Positions 63,531 through 64,000 of a stretch of 64,000 nt of DNA are shown here, one piece after another; within the stretch, counting starts at the first letter, position 1, and every line of letters starts with the position of its first letter. The notes beneath the pieces are model-generated. The model did no database searches. It saw only the letters and a list, made by a program, of their open reading frames with translations, and was not told the origin of the DNA. The translations under genes and the position numbers were made by a program. Origin of the DNA: Longispora albida DSM 44784 (GTDB lineage Bacteria > Actinomycetota > Actinomycetes > Mycobacteriales > Micromonosporaceae); NCBI RefSeq assembly GCF_000379825.1, contig NZ_KB903835.1, positions 310,217 through 374,216 on the forward strand, written 5' to 3'.

Positions 63531-64000
63531 CTATTCGGATTTCGCCCAGCGAATGATCTCGCCAGTGATGATCTCAGGGAGTTCCTGGTGCGGGAAGTGC
63601 CCGGCCCCGTCCAGCTGCCGCCACTCGTAGGGCGCGATCACGTACCGGCCGGAACCCTGTGCCGTCCTCGGCAGCACGCACGTGTCGAACTCGCCGTGCA
63701 GCTGGAGGGTCGGCGTGACGATCGGCTGCTTGAGCAGGCTCACGAACCGGTACCCGGAGAGGCGGAGCACGCTGCGCATCGCCCACCGGTACGCCTCCAG
63801 GGCGCAGAACGCGGCCTGCGGGATCTGGATCGCCTCCCGGCACCGGGCAGCGTACTCGGCGAAGTCGGCGGTGCCAGCCCAGGCCGGCCCGGCCCAGCGG
63901 CGCAGGTAGCTGCCGGCCAGCGCGGCGTTGTCCCGGGTGATCACGTGCTCGTACCGTGGCCGCTGGAACCTGATCAGGTCGGTGCTCGCCGCCAGCTGCC
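63531..64000 (-). CDS. Alpha/beta hydrolase, 5' end outside window
   Basis: The reading frame enters from the right edge (QLAASTDLIRFQRPRYEH) and ends at 63531, so at least 155 residues of C-terminus are visible. PTLQLHGEFDTCVLPRTAQG places the catalytic Asp region and DGAGHFPHQELPEIITGEII holds the catalytic His, the classic alpha/beta hydrolase end. The Ser nucleophile lies outside the window. Substrate unknown. Confidence 0.85.
   Translation of the reverse strand, partial: QLAASTDLIRFQRPRYEHVITRDNAALAGSYLRRWAGPAWAGTADFAEYAARCREAIQIPQAAFCALEAYRWAMRSVLRLSGYRFVSLLKQPIVTPTLQLHGEFDTCVLPRTAQGSGRYVIAPYEWRQLDGAGHFPHQELPEIITGEIIRWAKSE

Overview
The window is from a high-GC actinobacterium, most likely a Micromonosporales-type organism (inference). 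The evidence is GTG-rich starts, 1 to 8 bp start/stop overlaps, WhiB, a PASTA-type PonA2, a mycobacteria-like crp/nth/marP neighbourhood and an ESX (type VII) secretion locus. Everything here was read by eye. Family names come from recognisable motifs and no database search was run.

Region 1 (1-1900): the end of an ECF sigma factor gene, its membrane-anchored partner gene, and a lone Imm53-type immunity gene. Region 2 (1922-18862): an integrated actinomycete integrative and conjugative element (AICE) of about 16.9 kb in a tRNA-Pro(CGG) gene. It is bounded by a perfect 48-bp direct repeat of the tRNA 3' half. The right copy completes the functional tRNA and the left copy is the orphaned original 3' end. 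The element carries a GntR-type repressor with a HAD hydrolase gene, then a long plus-strand operon: DUF6284, NUDIX, an RRQRL-type zinc protein, small membrane and zinc proteins, a DUF2637/Spd-like membrane protein, a TraB/FtsK-like DNA pump, primase-polymerase, RepA-like helicase, excisionase and integrase. The integrase has a LacI-type helix-turn-helix inside its catalytic domain. Non-coding signals include an 8-bp inverted/direct array after traB (candidate clt), a roughly 100-bp GGGGGACA repeat present in two opposed copies, tRNA-like minihelices in front of small genes, and a decayed second left end with a broken paralogue gene. The last of these suggests two related elements accreted at this site.

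Region 3 (18948-41604): a conserved chromosomal block that follows the M. tuberculosis Rv3683-Rv3671c order, partly rearranged and with insertions: metallophosphoesterase, ponA2, whiB4, two ArsA/Get3-like ATPases, a DUF4177-like small protein, RidA, metallo-beta-lactamase-fold hydrolase, crp, nth, membrane thioredoxin, NUDIX and marP. Inserted genes include yqeY, a class III nucleotidyl cyclase-ATPase-TPR regulator translationally coupled to the metallo-hydrolase and close to crp, two LppU-like membrane proteins, CbiZ, a Gfo/Idh/MocA oxidoreductase, CapA, and a divergent NmrA-like/Rrf2 pair.

Region 4 (41662-63340): a type VII secretion locus with eccB, eccC, eccD, eccE and two mycosins. It also holds a PE/PPE-like pair, an EspC-like protein with a WQG-containing DUF1023 hydrolase, a C39-like cysteine peptidase, an M13 metallopeptidase, an SseB-domain protein, and an inserted Fic protein with two tandem palindromic operators. 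The window ends in a truncated alpha/beta hydrolase gene.
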